Assembly: GCA_030039095.1 (NCBI GenBank)
Contig: JASHQP010000295.1
Coordinates: forward strand, 1 to 12,367
Direction of reading: 5' to 3'
From: Streptosporangiaceae bacterium
GTDB taxonomy: Bacteria; Actinomycetota; Actinomycetes; Streptosporangiales; Streptosporangiaceae
DNA length: 12,367 nucleotides
A program made the position numbers and the translations under genes. The notes beneath the pieces are model-generated. The model saw only the letters and a program-made list of their open reading frames with translations. It was not told the DNA's origin and did not search any database. Shown piece after piece: positions 1 to 7,454 of the stretch. The first letter of the stretch is position 1. Each line of letters starts with the position of its first letter.

Positions 1-105
1 GACGCGAGCACGCAGCTCGCGGTCGCCTGGCAGCAGCTCGGCATGCTGACGTCCAAGCCGCCCGCGGCGAGAGAGCTGCCGGGCGCGCAGGGAGCAGCGG
101 TATGA
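1..105 (+). CDS. 3' end of an upstream gene (probably DUF58 family), partial
   Basis: An open frame runs from the first base to a TGA at 103-105, giving the last 34 residues of a protein that begins outside the window. The tail ends in a Pro/Ala/Gly-rich stretch. Its stop overlaps the ATG of the next gene in an ATGA arrangement, so the two are almost certainly cotranscribed and translationally coupled. Too little remains to identify a family from sequence. In actinobacteria, TgpA-type transglutaminases usually follow a MoxR-type ATPase and a DUF58 protein, so a DUF58 protein is the best guess. That identity is inference from context only. Confidence 0.6.
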   Translation, partial: DASTQLAVAWQQLGMLTSKPPAARELPGAQGAAV

Positions 106-2687
106 ACCTCAGGCTCACGCTGACGTCGGCGGTGGCCGTGATCCTTGCGTCGGTGTCGATCTACCCGCTGATCCAGAACGCCTCGTGGTTCTGGGCCGGG
201 ATCGGCGCGGTCATCGCCGTGGCCATCGCCGGGGCGGCCACCAGGCTCGCGCCGCTGCGGGCCGCGGTGGCGACATCGGTGCTCGCGCTGATCGCCGTGG
301 TCCCGCTGCTCACCGGGCCGAACTGGGGACTGCGGGTGCTCGGCGTGATCGTTATCGCGATCACTGCCGCGAGCAGGCCGCGGCTGCGGTTGCTGCAGGT
401 GCTCGCCTGCCCCATCGCCTACGCGTCCGCGCTGCTGATCTACCTGAACGCCGTGTTCGCCGGCCGGCTGTCGATCGCCGGCTTCATCCCGACCCAGGGC
501 TCGCTGTCCCACCTGTCCTCCCTTGTCAGCCAAGGCATGGCCGAGCGCTACTTCGAGCCACCGGTGACGAGCACCTCGGGGATCGTGCTGATCGCGGCCG
601 GGGGCATCGGCCTGATGGCGGCGGCCACCGACCTGCTGGCGGTGCGGCTGCGCAGCCCGGCCATCGCCGGCCTGCCGCTGCTCGCGCTGTACTGCGTCCG
701 GATCACGACGAGCGCCAGGCAGGGCGGCGTCGGCGCCACGATCGTGTTCTGCCTCGGCATGATCGGCTACCTCGCGCTGCTCGCCGCCGACGGGCGGGAA
801 CGGCTGCGCATCTGGGGCCGGCTGGTGACCGTCTGGCAGAGTTCCCCGGCCGAGCCCATCGAGGCCGCCGAGGCCCCGGATACCCGGCAGCTCGCGGCGT
901 CCGGGCGCCGTATCGGGCTGGCCGCGGCCTGCATCGCGCTGGCGGTCCCGCTGCTGGTTCCCGGGATCAACGTGCACGACCTGTTCCGGACCGGATCGTC
1001 CGGTGTCGGGAACGGCGGCGCCCCGGTCACCACACCCGAGCCGCTGGTCCAGATGCGGCAGCAGCTGCTCAGTAACACGGCGCAAACGGTGCTGACCTAC
1101 ACCACCAACGCCAAGCGCCCGCAGTACCAGTACCTGCAGGTATACGTGCTGAACTACAACACCTCCCTGCAGACCTGGGGCCTGGTGCTGCCGGTGACCC
1201 AGGCGTCGGCGCCGGTGGGCAGCGACCAGCGGGTCACCGACTACGGCCTGGCGCGCGGCACCCCGGTCACCAGGCCGTTCACCAAGATCACGCTCAGCCA
1301 GGGAACCGTGGGATACGACGCCAAGCTCGGCGTCCTCCCGGTCCCCTACGCGCCGACGAGGCTCAGCATCCCGGAGCCCGGCTGGGTGGAAGACGACGCC
1401 ACGCAGATGGTGTACGCCACTGATCCGCAGCTGTCCGGCCTGCAGTACTCGGTGACCAGCACCGAGGTCGCCCGGGCCCCGAAGCAGCAGAGCCAGCCGG
1501 CCTCCTACCCGGCGTACATCAAGGACGGCTACCTGTCCTTCCCGGCCGGTCCCGGCGGGGAGTTCACGAAGCTCGCCCGGCAGATCACCAAAGGCTCGAA
1601 GACCCCGTACCAGATGGCGACGAAGCTGCAGGACTACTTCCTGGACTCGGGAAAGTTCAGCTACAGCCTCAGCGTGAACCTGCCGAACGGCATCCGCGGC
1701 CTGGCCGAGTTCCTGTACCGCACGCACACCGGCTACTGCCAGCAGTTCGCGTTCGCGATGGCCGGTCTCGCCCGCCTGGTCGGCATCCCGTCCCGGATCG
1801 CCGTCGGCTACACGGCGGGCACCAGCAAGGGCAAGGGCACGTGGAAGGTCACCACCGCCGACGCGCACGCCTGGCCCGAGCTCTACTTCAACGGCATGGG
1901 CTGGCTGCGCTTCGAGCCGACCCCCGGCGGGCTCGCCGGCCAGGGCACCGCGACCGTGCCGCAGTACGCGGGGGGCGCGCCGCCCAACCTGGGCAAAGCG
2001 CCGACCACGGTGCCGACGAAGCCGGCCACGGGCAAGCTCGGCAAGGGAGCCGGCGCGAACCTGTTCCACCTGCACCACCCCGACATCGGCGCGGGCGGCG
2101 CCGCTGCGCCCCTCGGCCGCGGGCACGGCATCATCCCCTGGGTCCTGCTGATCCTGGCGATCGTGGCCGCGCTGGCCCTGATCGCGCCGCTGACCGCGCG
2201 ATGGCTGCTCCGCCGCAGGCGGCTGCGGGCTACCGGTGATGCCGCGCTTGCCCACGCCGTATGGCGCGAGCTACGCGATGACCTGGCCGACTACGGGCTC
2301 GCCTGCCGCCCCAGCGAGTCCCCCCGGGCGGCCGCCGTCCGGATCGGGGCCGCATTGCAGCTCGACAGGGCGGCCGCCGAGGCGCTGGGGCGTATCGTCA
2401 CCGCGGAAGAACGGGCGCGTTACGCAACGGCGCCGCTGCCGTCGCGGACTCTGGGCGCGGACAGCGCCGCGGTCCGGCGGGCGCTGGCGCAGGAGGCCGA
2501 CTGGCCGGTGCGGTGGCGGGCCCGCCTGATGCCCGCGTCTATGCTCGCCCCGGTCCGGCCCGCGCTGCAGCACGCCCTCGACGTGTTCGGGTGGATGGAC
2601 GCGGCCGGGTTCAGGTTCCGCAGTGGCCCGTTCCGTGGCGGCGCAGGCGGTAACGACCGGGACGCGGCGGCCGGCGCGGCGTCGTAG
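102..2687 (+). CDS. TgpA-type membrane transglutaminase (DUF3488 / transglutaminase core / DUF4129)
   Basis: An 861-residue membrane protein. Roughly residues 5-290 hold a bundle of hydrophobic helices (TgpA N-terminal/DUF3488 type). An extracytoplasmic region to about 675 follows, then one more membrane helix at about 677-700 ending in an Arg-rich stop-transfer stretch, and a cytoplasmic DUF4129-like tail. The transglutaminase fold is clear: Cys546 in a TGYCQQFA motif, His589 in DAHAWPEL, and Glu605 in RFEPTP at the usual Asp position, a variant I believe is common in actinobacterial members. These would form the papain-like triad outside the cell. A GGGAG ribosome site lies 7 nt before the ATG, which overlaps the stop of the preceding gene. 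The likely role is protein or peptide processing at the cell surface; the substrate is unknown. Domain identity is secure, physiological role is not. Confidence 0.9.
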   Translation: MNLRLTLTSAVAVILASVSIYPLIQNASWFWAGIGAVIAVAIAGAATRLAPLRAAVATSVLALIAVVPLLTGPNWGLRVLGVIVIAITAASRPRLRLLQVLACPIAYASALLIYLNAVFAGRLSIAGFIPTQGSLSHLSSLVSQGMAERYFEPPVTSTSGIVLIAAGGIGLMAAATDLLAVRLRSPAIAGLPLLALYCVRITTSARQGGVGATIVFCLGMIGYLALLAADGRERLRIWGRLVTVWQSSPAEPIEAAEAPDTRQLAASGRRIGLAAACIALAVPLLVPGINVHDLFRTGSSGVGNGGAPVTTPEPLVQMRQQLLSNTAQTVLTYTTNAKRPQYQYLQVYVLNYNTSLQTWGLVLPVTQASAPVGSDQRVTDYGLARGTPVTRPFTKITLSQGTVGYDAKLGVLPVPYAPTRLSIPEPGWVEDDATQMVYATDPQLSGLQYSVTSTEVARAPKQQSQPASYPAYIKDGYLSFPAGPGGEFTKLARQITKGSKTPYQMATKLQDYFLDSGKFSYSLSVNLPNGIRGLAEFLYRTHTGYCQQFAFAMAGLARLVGIPSRIAVGYTAGTSKGKGTWKVTTADAHAWPELYFNGMGWLRFEPTPGGLAGQGTATVPQYAGGAPPNLGKAPTTVPTKPATGKLGKGAGANLFHLHHPDIGAGGAAAPLGRGHGIIPWVLLILAIVAALALIAPLTARWLLRRRRLRATGDAALAHAVWRELRDDLADYGLACRPSESPRAAAVRIGAALQLDRAAAEALGRIVTAEERARYATAPLPSRTLGADSAAVRRALAQEADWPVRWRARLMPASMLAPVRPALQHALDVFGWMDAAGFRFRSGPFRGGAGGNDRDAAAGAAS

Positions 2688-2715
2688 CGAAGGCGGGACA
2701 GGCCGGGAGCCGCGA

Positions 2716-3117
2716 TCAGCGGCCGTCGCGCTCCTGGCGCCTGCGCCAGCGCTCCTCGAGCCGTTCCATCATTCCCGTACCGGTAGACCGGCTGGCGCGG
2801 GCGCGGCGCTCCTTCGGCCTGGCCGACCCGCGGCCGGCGACGAAGCCGGTCATGTGCCGGTAACTGGTCAGCGCCCACATGCTGCAGGCCAGCATCACGA
2901 CAAAACCGGCCACACCGATCCAGATGTACTTGGTCACCACCCCGGCCACCAGCATCCCGACACCCAGCAGGAACCCCAGCGCGGCCTCGACGACCCGGCG
3001 CTTGTAATGCACACGCGGGTCGCTCGAGCGGACGGCGTTGGCGAACCGCGGATAATCGGCGTAGAGCGCCTGCTCAATCTGCTCGAGCTGGCGCTGCTCG
3101 TGCTCCGAGAGCGGCAC
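2716..3117 (-). CDS. DUF3040 family small membrane protein
   Basis: A 133-residue protein starting at a GTG. Read from there, the N-terminus is MPLSEHEQRQLEQIEQALYA, the characteristic opening of the actinobacterial DUF3040 family. An in-frame ATG at 3127-3129 would add four residues but has no ribosome site, whereas the GTG has GGGAGG 4 nt upstream, so the GTG is preferred. Two hydrophobic segments at about residues 46-64 and 66-86 form a likely membrane hairpin. The C-terminal 35 residues are very rich in Arg and Glu. The gene ends 28 nt from the convergent transglutaminase gene. The family's function is unknown. It is encoded near cell-envelope and dinB genes in many actinobacteria, which suggests an envelope role but does not show one. 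Confidence 0.88.
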   Translation of the reverse strand: MPLSEHEQRQLEQIEQALYADYPRFANAVRSSDPRVHYKRRVVEAALGFLLGVGMLVAGVVTKYIWIGVAGFVVMLACSMWALTSYRHMTGFVAGRGSARPKERRARASRSTGTGMMERLEERWRRRQERDGR

Positions 3118-3189
3118 GGTGCCTCCCATAAAACTTGCGCGCGGGGACGTTGCTTGTAGAGCTGCGCCTCACGGCCCTTCTTTGCCTCC

Positions 3190-3195
3190 AGAATA
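3190..3195 (-). promoter_or_regulatory. Possible -10 box for the DUF3040 gene
   Basis: On the minus strand this reads TATTCT, matching the actinobacterial TAnnnT consensus. It lies about 70 nt upstream of the GTG of the DUF3040 gene. The hexamer 17 nt further upstream is a poor -35 match. This is a consensus guess in an intergenic stretch and should be treated as tentative. Confidence 0.3.
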
Positions 3196-3225
3196 CGAGT
3201 GTCGGCGCTCACTGCGGAAGGGTAC

Positions 3226-3264
3226 GTCCGGTCTCGGGACTGGCCGGGCCGGCGCCGACCGGAC
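3226..3264 (-). terminator. Inverted repeat downstream of dinB, possible terminator
   Basis: GTCCGGTC at 3226-3233 pairs perfectly with GACCGGAC at 3257-3264 (8 bp stem, 23-nt G/C-rich loop that can fold further and contains a near-palindrome at 3247-3260). It lies 53 nt past the dinB stop and upstream of the presumed DUF3040 promoter, where a terminator would separate the two units. There is no T-rich tail, which is common for actinobacterial terminators but leaves the function uncertain. An operator role is the alternative. Confidence 0.4.
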
Positions 3265-3316
3265 CGCCACCTCCGAAAGCCACGGGCATATCCGCAGAAA
3301 GGATGATGTGCCGGGA

Positions 3317-4510
3317 TCATCGCCCGGGCCCTTCGCCGTCCACCAGGATGGCCGGTCGCACGGTGTCGGTGCCGAACCGCCCGGCGATGCGGTCAACCGC
3401 CCGCTCGGCCTCGCGCCACGAGACCGGCCGGTCACCGAACGCGAGCTGCTGGACCGCGTCCGACGCCGGGATCAGGCCGGTCGCCCGCACCCCCACCAGC
3501 CGCAGCCGTGCCTTGTCGTCCAGGGCCGCCGCGTAGAGGGCACAAGCGGTGGCGTAGATCTCCTGTGCCACGTCGGTGGGGTCGGGCAGCGTCCGCGACC
3601 GGGTAATCGTCTTGAAGCTGGCCAGGCGCAGCTTCAGCACGACAGTCCGGGCCGAGCAGCCAGCGGCACGCAGGCTGCGCGCGGTCCGGCCGGACAGCCG
3701 GAGCAGCTCGCGCCTGATCACCTCCGGATCGCAGACGTCGGTGGCGAACGTCTCCTCGGCGCCGATGCTCTTCTCGTGGGAGCCCGGGACCACCCGGCGC
3801 TCGTCGCGCCCGGCGGCCAGCGCCGAGAGGTGAGCCGCGGCGGCCTGGCCGAGTTCGCGCTCCAGGGCCCCGATCGGGGTCTGCGCGACGTCAGCGACCG
3901 TGCGCAGCCCCAGCCGGGCCAGCGCCTCACCGGTCTGCTTGCCCACCCCCCACAGCTCCGCGACGGGCAGCGGGTGCAGGAAGTCGAGGACGCCGTCGGC
4001 CGGGACCACGAGCAGCCCGTCCGGCTTGCACCTCCTGGAGGCGAGCTTGGCGATGAACTTGCTGGTCGCGACCCCCACGGAGCAGGTGATTCCCAGCTCA
4101 CCGACCTGCGACCTGATCAGCTCCCCGATTCCAGCCGGTGACCTGCCGAGCCGGCGCAGCGCGCCCGAAACATCCAGAAAGGCCTCGTCCAGGCTCAGTG
4201 GCTCTACTTGCGGTGTTATCGCCCGGAATATCGCCATAACCTCGCGGGACACCGCTCCGTACAGGCCGTGCGTGGGCGGGATGATGACCGCCTGCGGGCA
4301 CAGCCGCACCGCCCGGGCCATGGGCATGGCGGAGCGGACCCCGAACGCGCGCGCCGGGTAGGTCGCCGAGAGCACCACGCTGCGCCCGCTGGTGCCGCCG
4401 ACGATCACAGGCTTGCCGGCGAGTTCCGGCCGGTCCCGCAGTTCCACGCTGGCGTAGAACGCGTCCATGTCCGCGTGGAGGATGTGGCACCCGCTGTCCT
4501 CGTGCGCCAC
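3317..4510 (-). CDS. dinB: DNA polymerase IV (Y-family translesion polymerase)
   Basis: A 397-residue Y-family polymerase that copies past damaged template bases with low fidelity. The N-terminus carries HADMDAFYASVE (metal-binding Asp14, steric-gate position Tyr19). A YPAR motif at 51-54 contacts the incoming nucleotide, and SLDEAFLDV supplies Asp108/Glu109. The palm helix-hairpin motif CSVGVATSKFIAKLAS follows, then the little-finger domain. The frame opens upstream at 4573, but GTG 4508-4510 is preferred: GAGGGG lies a few nt before it and the family motif begins just after. The C-terminus lacks a clean clamp-binding QLxLF sequence; a degenerate QQLAF occurs at residues 354-358. No LexA-type box is seen upstream. 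It follows nusB by 72 nt and may be read through from it. Confidence 0.95.
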   Translation of the reverse strand: MAHEDSGCHILHADMDAFYASVELRDRPELAGKPVIVGGTSGRSVVLSATYPARAFGVRSAMPMARAVRLCPQAVIIPPTHGLYGAVSREVMAIFRAITPQVEPLSLDEAFLDVSGALRRLGRSPAGIGELIRSQVGELGITCSVGVATSKFIAKLASRRCKPDGLLVVPADGVLDFLHPLPVAELWGVGKQTGEALARLGLRTVADVAQTPIGALERELGQAAAAHLSALAAGRDERRVVPGSHEKSIGAEETFATDVCDPEVIRRELLRLSGRTARSLRAAGCSARTVVLKLRLASFKTITRSRTLPDPTDVAQEIYATACALYAAALDDKARLRLVGVRATGLIPASDAVQQLAFGDRPVSWREAERAVDRIAGRFGTDTVRPAILVDGEGPGR

Positions 4511-4582
4511 GCTGGCCCCCTCGGGTCGTCCCGTACCATCCCAACCTAAGCCTGGCCGCCGACAATCGCGCACCGGCCGCGG

Positions 4583-5026
4583 TCAGTGGTCCGGGGTGGC
4601 CTCCAGATCGGGCTTGAGCGCCATCAGGCGGGCGAGCAGGCCGTTGACGAACGCGGGCGAATCGTCCGTGGACAGCTCGCGGGCCAGCAGCACGGCCTCG
4701 CTGATCGCGACGCCGTCGGGCACGGCCGGAGCCCAGAGCAGCTCGTACACGCCGATCCGCAGGATGTTCCGGTCCACGGCGGGCATCCGGTCCAGCGACC
4801 AGCCCTGCGCGTGCTCGGACAGCAGCTCGTCGATGCGCTCCCGGTGCGCCTGCACGCCGCGGACCAGCTCGGCTGCGAAGCCGGACACCGGCGGGGGCCC
4901 CGTTCCGTCCGGCGAGCGCTCTGCTGCGGAGCGCTCGGCGAGCAGGTCGAGGACGGGCTCACCGCGGATCTCGGCCTCGAAGAGGATGTCGAGCGCCCGC
5001 TTCCTGGCCTTACTGCGGGCGGGCAT
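4583..5026 (-). CDS. nusB: Transcription antitermination factor NusB
   Basis: A 147-residue protein, normal length for NusB. NusB pairs with NusE (ribosomal protein S10) and binds boxA RNA to keep RNA polymerase processive on rRNA operons. The N-terminal SKARKRALDILFEAE helix with its Arg/Lys boxA-binding face is typical. The central stretch SLDRMPAVDRNILRIGVYEL and the C-terminal AVLLARELSTDDSPAFVNGLL motif are diagnostic. The ATG has an ideal GGAGG 7 nt upstream. The gene sits 39 nt after efp in the usual actinobacterial pepQ-efp-nusB order, so cotranscription is likely. Confidence 0.96.
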   Translation of the reverse strand: MPARSKARKRALDILFEAEIRGEPVLDLLAERSAAERSPDGTGPPPVSGFAAELVRGVQAHRERIDELLSEHAQGWSLDRMPAVDRNILRIGVYELLWAPAVPDGVAISEAVLLARELSTDDSPAFVNGLLARLMALKPDLEATPDH

Positions 5027-5065
5027 CGGCCGGCCTCCGGCAGCCGGCGCGACCTGCGCCGGCGG

Positions 5066-5623
5066 TCACGCCCGGCCGAGGTACTGGCCGGTGCGGGTGT
5101 CCACCCGGACCTTCTCGCCGGTGGTGATGAACAGCGGGACCTGGATCTGCGCTCCGGTCTCCAGCGTGGCCGGCTTGGTCCCGCCGGTCGACCGGTCACC
5201 CTGCAGGCCGGGGTCCGTCTGGCTGACGGTCAGCTCGACCGCGGCCGGAAGCTCCACGTACAGCGGGGTGCCCTCGTTGAACGCAACCGTCGCGTTCTGC
5301 TCCTCGAGCAGGTAGTTCGCGGCGTCACCCACGACCTCCGCGGGGATGCGCGGCTGGTCATAGTCTTGCGTGTCCATGAACACGAAGTCGTCGCCCTCGC
5401 GGTACAGGTACTGCATCTCCCGCCGGTCGACGCTCGCCTGCTCGACCCGGACCCCGGCGTTGAAGGTGCGGTCCACGACCTTCCCGGACATCACGTTCTT
5501 CAGCTTGGTGCGCACGAACGCGCCGCCCTTGCCCGGCTTGACGTGCTGGAAATCCACGACGTTCCAGAGCTGGCCGTCGATGTTGAGGGTCATGCCGTTC
5601 TTGAGGTCGTTGGTGGTGGCCAC
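5066..5623 (-). CDS. efp: Elongation factor P
   Basis: A 185-residue EF-P, which relieves ribosomes stalled at consecutive prolines. The N-terminal KOW-like domain (about 1-65) includes [20 protein letters not shown]. Two OB-fold domains follow, with the signature [20 protein letters not shown] and the end [12 protein letters not shown]. The loop that reaches the peptidyl-transfer centre is Pro30-Gly-Lys32-Gly-Gly34. Lys32 is at the position modified in some bacteria; most actinobacterial proteins I know have Pro at position 34, forming PGKGP. The start is GTG, with GGAG about 10 nt upstream. It lies 33 nt after pepQ and 39 nt before nusB. I see no EpmA/EpmB/EarP-type modification gene in this window. 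Confidence 0.97.
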   Translation of the reverse strand: MATTNDLKNGMTLNIDGQLWNVVDFQHVKPGKGGAFVRTKLKNVMSGKVVDRTFNAGVRVEQASVDRREMQYLYREGDDFVFMDTQDYDQPRIPAEVVGDAANYLLEEQNATVAFNEGTPLYVELPAAVELTVSQTDPGLQGDRSTGGTKPATLETGAQIQVPLFITTGEKVRVDTRTGQYLGRA

Positions 5624-5656
5624 TGCGTCGTGTCTCCATCGTGCGGGGCTCGCCCG

Positions 5657-6745
5657 TTACAGGACGAGAAGATCCCTGGTCGTCGTCGTGAGCATCTGGT
5701 GTGATCCGCCCGCATCGCGCACGACCAGGGTGTCCTCGATCCTGACGCCGCCCCTGCCTGGCAGGTAAATCCCGGGTTCGACGGTAACGGGAACCCGGTC
5801 CACGAGTGTACCCGTCCTCCCGTACCCGATGATCGGGGCCTCGTGGACCTCCAGGCCGACCCCGTGGCCGAGCCCGTGGCCGAAATGGTCATCGTGCCCG
5901 GCCGCGGCGATCAGGTCGCGTGACGCCGCGTCGACCGTGCGCACGTCCGCGCCGGCCGTTGCCGCCTCTACCCCGGCCCGCTGCGCCGTGGCCACGATCT
6001 CGTAGATCTCCCGCTGCCAGCCGGCGGGCTCGCCGAGCGCCACGGTTCTGGTCATGTCCGCGTGATAGCCGGCGTAGCGGGCGCCGCAGTCGACCGTGAT
6101 CAGGTCACCGGCGGCGAACACCCGGCCGCCCGGCACGTGATGCGGGATCGCGCCGTTCGGCCCGCTCGCCACGATCGTGTCGAAGGCCGGTGCCTCGGCG
6201 CCGAGGTCGACCATCGTCCGCTCCAGCGCGGTCGCGAGTTCCCGCTCGGTCCGGCCGGCCGTCATCTGGGGCAGGACCGCCTCGAACGCCTCGCTGGTGA
6301 TCGCGCACGCCCGGGCGAGCAGCGCGATCTCGGCCTCGTCCTTGACCATCCGTAGTTCCTCGATCAGTCGTCCGGCCGGAACCAGCAGCGCGGGGCCGCC
6401 GGCGAGCGAAGCCAGGTCGTGGTGCCGCTCCACGGTCATCTCCTGCGCCTCGAAGGCCAGCGCCGCCACGCCGCGGCGTGCGGCCAGGGTCGCGAGCGCC
6501 GCCTCGATGACGCGGTCGACGACCAGGTCCAGGTCGGCGCAGTCGCGCCGGGCCGCCTCCTCGTACCGTGAGTCGGTTGCCAGCACGGCCGGCCCGTTGG
6601 CGGGCAGCAGCAGCGCGGCGTTGGAGCTGACCATGCCGGTGAGGTAGCGGACGTTGGGCAGGCTCGTGATCAGGGCGGCGTCGGCGTCCAGCTCGGCGAT
6701 CTTCTGCTGTGCGCGTTCCCTGCGCTCGGCGTGCATCTGCGGCAT
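5657..6745 (-). CDS. pepQ: M24 family Xaa-Pro peptidase (PepQ/PepP-like)
   Basis: A 362-residue metallopeptidase predicted to cleave next to proline in dipeptides or at peptide N-termini. An N-terminal creatinase-like domain (about 1-130) precedes a pita-bread catalytic domain. All five dimetal ligands are visible: Asp219 in TVDCGA, Asp230 in HADMTRT, His294 in GLGHGVGLEVHE, Glu323 in TVEPGIY and Glu337 in VRIEDT. The first ATG (6743-6745) is chosen because a TACAGT box lies 7 nt before it, as in leaderless transcripts. A second ATG three codons on (6734-6736) is possible. Neither has a well-spaced Shine-Dalgarno. It heads the pepQ-efp-nusB string. Sequence alone does not settle PepP versus PepQ specificity. 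Confidence 0.92.
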   Translation of the reverse strand: MPQMHAERRERAQQKIAELDADAALITSLPNVRYLTGMVSSNAALLLPANGPAVLATDSRYEEAARRDCADLDLVVDRVIEAALATLAARRGVAALAFEAQEMTVERHHDLASLAGGPALLVPAGRLIEELRMVKDEAEIALLARACAITSEAFEAVLPQMTAGRTERELATALERTMVDLGAEAPAFDTIVASGPNGAIPHHVPGGRVFAAGDLITVDCGARYAGYHADMTRTVALGEPAGWQREIYEIVATAQRAGVEAATAGADVRTVDAASRDLIAAAGHDDHFGHGLGHGVGLEVHEAPIIGYGRTGTLVDRVPVTVEPGIYLPGRGGVRIEDTLVVRDAGGSHQMLTTTTRDLLVL

Positions 6746-6752
6746 AGCCCCG

Positions 6753-6758
6753 ACTGTA
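6753..6758 (-). promoter_or_regulatory. -10 box of a leaderless promoter for pepQ
   Basis: On the minus strand this reads TACAGT and is followed by 7 nt and then the pepQ ATG. Transcription starting about 7 nt after the box would begin at the start codon, a common actinobacterial leaderless layout. No good -35 hexamer is seen. A short inverted repeat (GCCGT 6776-6780 / ACGGC 6785-6789) lies upstream, between this box and the divergent HAD promoter. Confidence 0.45.
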
Positions 6759-6792
6759 CGGCTCTGCGCCGATCGGCCGTGGTGACGGCTGG

Positions 6793-6798
6793 TACGGT
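6793..6798 (+). promoter_or_regulatory. -10 box of a leaderless promoter for the HAD hydrolase gene
   Basis: TACGGT on the plus strand lies 6 nt before the ATG at 6805, so the transcript would start at or next to the A of the start codon. The gene has no recognisable Shine-Dalgarno, which fits a leaderless message. No convincing -35 is present. It faces the pepQ promoter across the same 59-nt gap. Confidence 0.45.
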
Positions 6799-6804
6799 CG
6801 CGGC

Positions 6805-7425
6805 ATGGCCAGCGAGCAAGGGCAGATCGAGGCCGTCGTCTTCGACCTCGGCGGGGTGCTCATCGACTGGGATCCGCGGTATGTGTACCGCCAGCTGTTC
6901 GCCGACCCGGCCGACATGGAGGAGTTTCTCGGCTCGGTCTGTACCTCGGACTGGCATCTCTCCCACGACCTGGGCGCCGACATCACACGGTCGTGCGAGG
7001 AACTCGCGGCCGCGCACCCCGAGCACCGGGACATGATCATGGTCTGGGCCGAGCGCGGGGAGGAGATGGTCGCGGGCCAGTTCGACGACACCGTCGAGCT
7101 GCTCGGCGAGCTGAAGGCCTCCGGAATGCCCTGCTACGCGCTCAGCAACATGGAGCCGGAGGCGTTCGAGGTCCGGCGCGGCCGGTTTGGCTTCATGCGG
7201 TGGTTCGATGCGCACGTGATATCCGGCCTCGAGGGCGTGGCCAAGCCGGACCCGCGGATCTTCGAGATCCTGCTGCGCCGCCACGGGCTGCGCCCGCAGG
7301 CAACGGTGTTCATCGACGACCAGGCGCGCAACGTCGACGCCGCCCGCGGGCTCGGCCTCATCGCCCTGCAGTTCTCGTCGGCCACCCAGCTCCGCGAGGA
7401 CCTCCAGTCCCTCGCCGTGCTCTGA
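6805..7425 (+). CDS. HAD superfamily hydrolase (subfamily IA, YihX-like)
   Basis: A 206-residue haloacid-dehalogenase-fold enzyme, probably a small-molecule phosphatase in the cytoplasm. The four HAD motifs are in order: I, FDLGGVLIDWDP with nucleophile Asp14; II, ALSNME with Ser114; III, Lys147 in GVAKPDPRIFE; IV, FIDDQARNVDAA with Asp171/Asp172. An alpha-helical cap (about 20-95) sits between motifs I and II. The usual general-acid Asp two residues after the nucleophile is Gly16, as in YihX-type sugar phosphatases, so this is a family trait rather than damage. The substrate cannot be told. It is divergent from pepQ and converges on the oxidoreductase gene 29 nt downstream, so it forms its own single-gene unit. 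Confidence 0.9.
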   Translation: MASEQGQIEAVVFDLGGVLIDWDPRYVYRQLFADPADMEEFLGSVCTSDWHLSHDLGADITRSCEELAAAHPEHRDMIMVWAERGEEMVAGQFDDTVELLGELKASGMPCYALSNMEPEAFEVRRGRFGFMRWFDAHVISGLEGVAKPDPRIFEILLRRHGLRPQATVFIDDQARNVDAARGLGLIALQFSSATQLREDLQSLAVL

Positions 7426-7436
7426 CCACGTCACCC

Positions 7437-7452
7437 CGCCCGCCAACGGGCG
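7437..7452. terminator. Hairpin between convergent genes, possible bidirectional terminator
   Basis: CGCCCG and CGGGCG form a perfect 6-bp stem around a CCAA loop. It occupies the middle of the 29-nt gap between the stop codons of the HAD gene (7425) and the F420-type oxidoreductase gene (7455). The position suits a shared terminator. No T tract follows on either strand, so strength is uncertain. Confidence 0.5.
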
Positions 7453-7454
7453 CG

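Noticed and set aside
2709..2730. Short inverted repeat GCCGC-GATCA-GCGGC at the end of the DUF3040 gene as a terminator
   Set aside because: Five base pairs overlapping the coding end, with no T tract, is expected by chance in such G/C-rich sequence.
2934..3320. A minus-strand frame containing a possible small gene starting VSADTRILEAKKGREAQLYK
   Set aside because: The first 29 codons have weak third-position G/C, and the frame then runs into the DUF3040 gene as Ser/Arg low complexity. No match recognised.
6805..7425. HAD protein as inactive because the second motif I Asp is Gly
   Set aside because: YihX-type HAD phosphatases normally have DLG in motif I and all other motifs are intact.
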